DNA from: Chaetoderma sp. LZ-2023a
Taxonomy: Eukaryota; Mollusca; Caudofoveata; Chaetodermatida; Chaetodermatidae
Length of the DNA: 64,000 nucleotides
Direction of reading: 5' to 3'
Assembly: GCA_034401795.1 (NCBI GenBank)
Contig: CM067360.1
Span: 51,295,574-51,359,573 of the forward strand
Below the pieces are notes generated by a model that searched no databases, was not told the origin of the DNA, and worked only from the letters and a program-made list of their open reading frames with translations. Position 1 is the stretch's first letter; each line of letters starts with the position of its first letter. Below are positions 61,166 to 64,000 of this stretch, in pieces. Made by a program: the position numbers and the translations under genes.

Positions 61166-62299
61166 CATCCTCAAGAGATTGTATTAAGAAAGTTTACGTT
61201 GCTTAAAAGAGCTTCTAATAAGTACGACCCCTACATAAGATAATGCGTTCAAGAGATCCCACTCGAGATGGTGACAGTAATTAGATTAATAGACTTTGCA
61301 ATATGCGCTTCAACAAGTTAGATCAAAATACTCTCGTAGGTAAACTTGCATTGCACACAGCCGGAGATTCTGCTAGAGCAGTGTGCAATACGAAGAACAG
61401 GACAATATGTTAGTGAGGTTTGCAGCACTGTGATCAGGAAATCCTAGAGATTCAGCTAGGGAAGTTTAGAGTATTAAGATCAAGAGATTTGGCTAGGGAA
61501 GCCCATACTACACAACGTATGACACGGTCAGCTCTGAAGAAATCAAGTAATATATAATCTTAACCAAATACAAACAACAGTAACCAATACTTTATCAATT
61601 TATGTAGACATAGCACTCATAAATGAATGAATTATGGAAAGGGAAACTACAATACAATTTTAACATGAATTTGCTAGAGTCATCCTTCTGGCTTTTGCTG
61701 GTTAAAGTACGTGGTTGGGCTTTTCCATATGACATATTAGGATTGATAGCTGGGGTTTACATAACAATCAACCATTACTGTCTCTGCTGTGATCGCTGCA
61801 GACTCAGCTTCTTGAGCCGCCCTTTCGCGTAACAATTCTACCAATTCCGGCTTTTTGTGCTCGAGCGCCCAGCGTAAATATTGCATGATCATATATTTTG
61901 GCATCTTTCTAAGAGATGTCGGAAAAAGTAACTTTACATTGTCTATTTCTTTACACTGCTATGGAATTATAAAGGTTATGCTGATGACATCTAACACGTC
62001 TGCAAACGTATCAATATCACTAGCATTTCTGTGTCTGATAGGGAGAAACTTCCCACGTTCTTCAATACGATGGCATATCTGTCTACATTTTCTGCCAAAT
62101 CCTCTATCGAAACGCTCTTTAATAGCCTCATATGCACGAATGGAGCATCCAAGATTTCTGACATACCTTTATAGCTTTATCACCAAGATTTGATGCAATT
62201 GCAAAAGTTTATTTTCTGTGGTTACCCGTGCCTGGTCGATGCATGTCATAAAAGCTACCTTCCAGTTCTCATACGATCCTTTATCCCCTTTAAATGCTG
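61166..62299. other. No gene recognised
   Basis: Short open frames (61623-61832, 61855-62193) show no recognisable domain. CAAGAGATTNNGCTAGGGAAG-like phrases near 61440-61500 hint at a small diverged repeat. Confidence 0.35.
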
Positions 62300-62735
62300 G
62301 AATTCACCTTTCCAGAGTACCCACCCATTATATGACGTCATAATGAACTGCGTGGTGTGTACAATGACATCATAATGAATGACGTCATGAATGACGTCGA
62401 TAAGTACGTCACGAACGCATATTTGATGACGGTCTATGGGCTGTTGTACAAATTGTTTGCTTTTACTATTTAATAAATATTCTGTTGAATATTTTGAAAC
62501 TAATTTGACTGGGCGCTGTTGCTGCCTATGGCAGCATCAGCACCCTGTCTAATTAGTTACAAAATATTCAACAGCTTCCCTGTATAGTTTTAAGGAAATT
62601 GATAGCTAGGGCATTCGGGGATCTATCAATCCAAACACGGCGAGGTGTGGGTGGAGCTTAGCTAGTGATAGGCGGGGCATAGCTAAAAATGGAAAGGTCC
62701 ATTGAGACACGTCTCAAAGGGTTTTATTTTATCTA

Positions 62736-63014
62736 TTGCCTGGATCTAAGCCATTAAGTCACGATCCTAAGTCTACTGGGATTCGAGATATGAAAATAGT
62801 TGATGGTGCTTTTAATGTGCAAATTGGAGGAGGAAAAACAAAAACATTGCTTTGGAACTCTCATTTCCGTATTCAGCACAGTCAAATTATGTTACAAAGT
62901 CATGCTACTACTATACGTTGTACTACCTATCCAAAAGAAGTTGGACAGGGTAAATTGATGAATAAGAAGAATCTGATGGAGTTAAGGACTCTTATTGCGG
63001 ACAAGAAACATTGA
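62736..63014 (+). CDS. Unrecognised open frame inside the foldback element
   Basis: 92 residues (start MPGSKPLSHDPKSTGIRDMK, later FNVQIGGGKTKTLLWNSHFR and GQGKLMNKKNLMELRTLIAD). Codon composition looks protein-like, and the Lys/Leu pattern at the end suggests a helix. A frameshifted continuation (TKVEEGLIVVAGCFHPIAAAKPQ) runs up to the ATC microsatellite. It may be part of a captured or autonomous-element gene. No family recognised. Confidence 0.35.
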   Translation: MPGSKPLSHDPKSTGIRDMKIVDGAFNVQIGGGKTKTLLWNSHFRIQHSQIMLQSHATTIRCTTYPKEVGQGKLMNKKNLMELRTLIADKKH

Positions 63015-63085
63015 CAAAAGTAGAAGAAGGGCTGATTGTTGTTGCAGGATGTTTTCATCCTATTGCAGCCGCAAAACCTCAGTAT

Positions 63086-63148
<63 letters not shown>
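63086..63148. repeat. (ATC)n microsatellite
   Basis: About 21 pure ATC units. Poly-H, poly-S and poly-D frames over it are by-products of the repeat. Confidence 0.97.
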
Positions 63149-63149
<1 letters not shown>

Positions 63150-63714
63150 ATACTCCTTGATTCCTCAATACTATGCAAACTTGTGCCTTCAGAGATTTTA
63201 ATGCGAATATCGCCAATGGAGGAATCCAGCTTTGGCTAGATCCCGATAATCGCCAGCTAAGCTACATCCACGTTTTGTACGTGCTGGGATCGATCTAACT
63301 CTGGACTCTCTGTCTATAGAGTTCCAGAAAACTATACAGGTAAGGTGTTTAATATTCTGTGACTAATTTCGATGGATGTTGTTGCTTATTTTCAAAATAT
63401 TTAACAAAATGTTTATTAAATAGTATTCATATAGTTTGTTCAACCTGAACGACTATTCCAAGTTTACGACGGACTATTTCTGTCATTTATGATTGTGGAT
63501 TGTGACATTGGATCTTGACGTCAGTCTATATGTGACATAGTACATTATGACGTTATACAATTGATCGATAAACTGGATTCCTCCATCATATCAACCATCT
63601 CAAACCATGAATTATCAGTTTCGTAATTTCAAGGTGGCTATATAGGTCATTAAGCGGCTGAATTCTTTGAATCTGTTTCCAAATCTCAGAATGATTCATA
63701 CTAAGGATTAGAAC

Positions 63715-63808
63715 CTGTTATCCTAGCGTTGGTCTTCCTAAAGGTAGGTCTTTACCATATATATATGATAAAGACCTACCTTTAGGAAGACCAACGCTAG
63801 GATAACAG
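63715..63808. repeat. 94-bp near-perfect palindrome
   Basis: The left arm CTGTTATCCTAGCGTTGGTC...AGGTAGGTCTTTACCATATA is reverse-complementary to the right arm over ~47 bp with a single mismatch (ACC against ATC near the centre). The centre is alternating AT. The right arm continues into the dispersed repeat shared with 590-835. Confidence 0.9.
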
Positions 63809-64000
63809 TTGCTGTCGACATTCTGCTTGTGAATTAGAATCGCAACGTTTCTTCTGAATTGTTAGTAAATGGCATTCTTACTACACACAGTAGATAGTCT
63901 GCGAGATAAATTTCTGTTCCTATGATACATATTTCGAACCATTCTATCTTCACAAATGTCACGAGAAGTGCTACAAGGTACGCTTGTGCCGTAGGCTAGG
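63775..64000 (+). repeat. Dispersed repeat, copy 2 of 2 in the window
   Basis: Homologous to 590-835 over its whole length (GCTAGGATAACAGTTGCTGT, CGACATTCTGCTTGTGAATT, TAGTCTGCGAGATAAATTTC). It continues past the window end. Confidence 0.75.

Larger units (their letters stand above)
62300..63590. mobile_element. Foldback element, large copy with foreign centre
   Basis: Left: TATGACGTCATAATGAACTG (62331), CTATTTAATAAATATTCT and a clean hairpin at 62484-62572 whose arm GTTGAATATTTTGAAACTAA faces TTAGTTACAAAATATTCAAC. Then the interior block (62620-62700, TCAATCCAAACACGGCGAGG, GGCGGGGCATAGCTAAAAAT) and its inverted partner at 63218-63325 (AATGGAGGAATCCAGCTTTG, CGTGCTGGGATCGATC). Right: a weaker hairpin at 63347-63405 and CTTGACGTCAGTCTATATGT. 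The arrangement matches 40586-41400, but ~500 bp of unrelated sequence (62705-63215) fills the centre. Confidence 0.65.

Overview
The window is animal nuclear DNA, AT-rich and dominated by repeats. Spliced exons of a scavenger-receptor cysteine-rich (SRCR) gene, an APE-type LINE with an RNase H domain, a Harbinger transposon, tRNA-derived SINEs and large trinucleotide microsatellites point to a marine invertebrate such as a mollusc, amphioxus or other SRCR-rich lineage. The sequence alone does not settle the species, and nothing in it is bacterial.

Layout: 1-3.9 kb holds degenerate dispersed repeats. 3.9-4.84 kb is the broken 3' part of a LINE on the minus strand. 4.7-37.5 kb is one giant satellite, about 740 copies of a 37-bp monomer, interrupted 23 times by a ~206-bp block. 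That block is a copy of the LINE fragment plus leader that sits at the left edge of the array, so the array has a higher-order structure with blocks of 348 bp to about 3 kb. A 500-N assembly gap lies at 18262-18761. 38.1-40.0 kb holds a hairpin, a long (ACT)n tract and four head-to-tail tRNA-Gly-like SINE units. 40.6-41.4 kb is a foldback element. 42.17-47.6 kb is a nearly full-length but disabled LINE (endonuclease, reverse transcriptase, RNase H, zinc knuckle) split by a 1.6-kb solo LTR with a 4-bp target duplication. 47.7-48.3 kb is a ~181-bp tandem repeat, then a short LINE tail copy and microsatellites. 49433-52391 is a complete but decayed Harbinger element with both genes, 22-bp inverted termini and a 3-bp target duplication. 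53.3-53.9 kb is microsatellite. 57.3-57.8 kb is a MITE. 57.9-59.0 kb carries the two exons of one SRCR domain (minus strand), and a further SRCR half-domain exon lies at 41.69-41.87 kb on the same strand. 59.2-64 kb holds more foldback fragments, a tandem duplication and a 94-bp palindrome.

The main point of interest is the satellite. Its monomer resembles a short internal repeat (CTGACGTCATAATCAAATTA type) of the TGACGTCA-rich foldback family scattered through the rest of the window. The amplified unit includes a piece of the LINE into which such an element appears to have inserted. The only host gene supported is the SRCR gene; the other coding remains belong to transposable elements.
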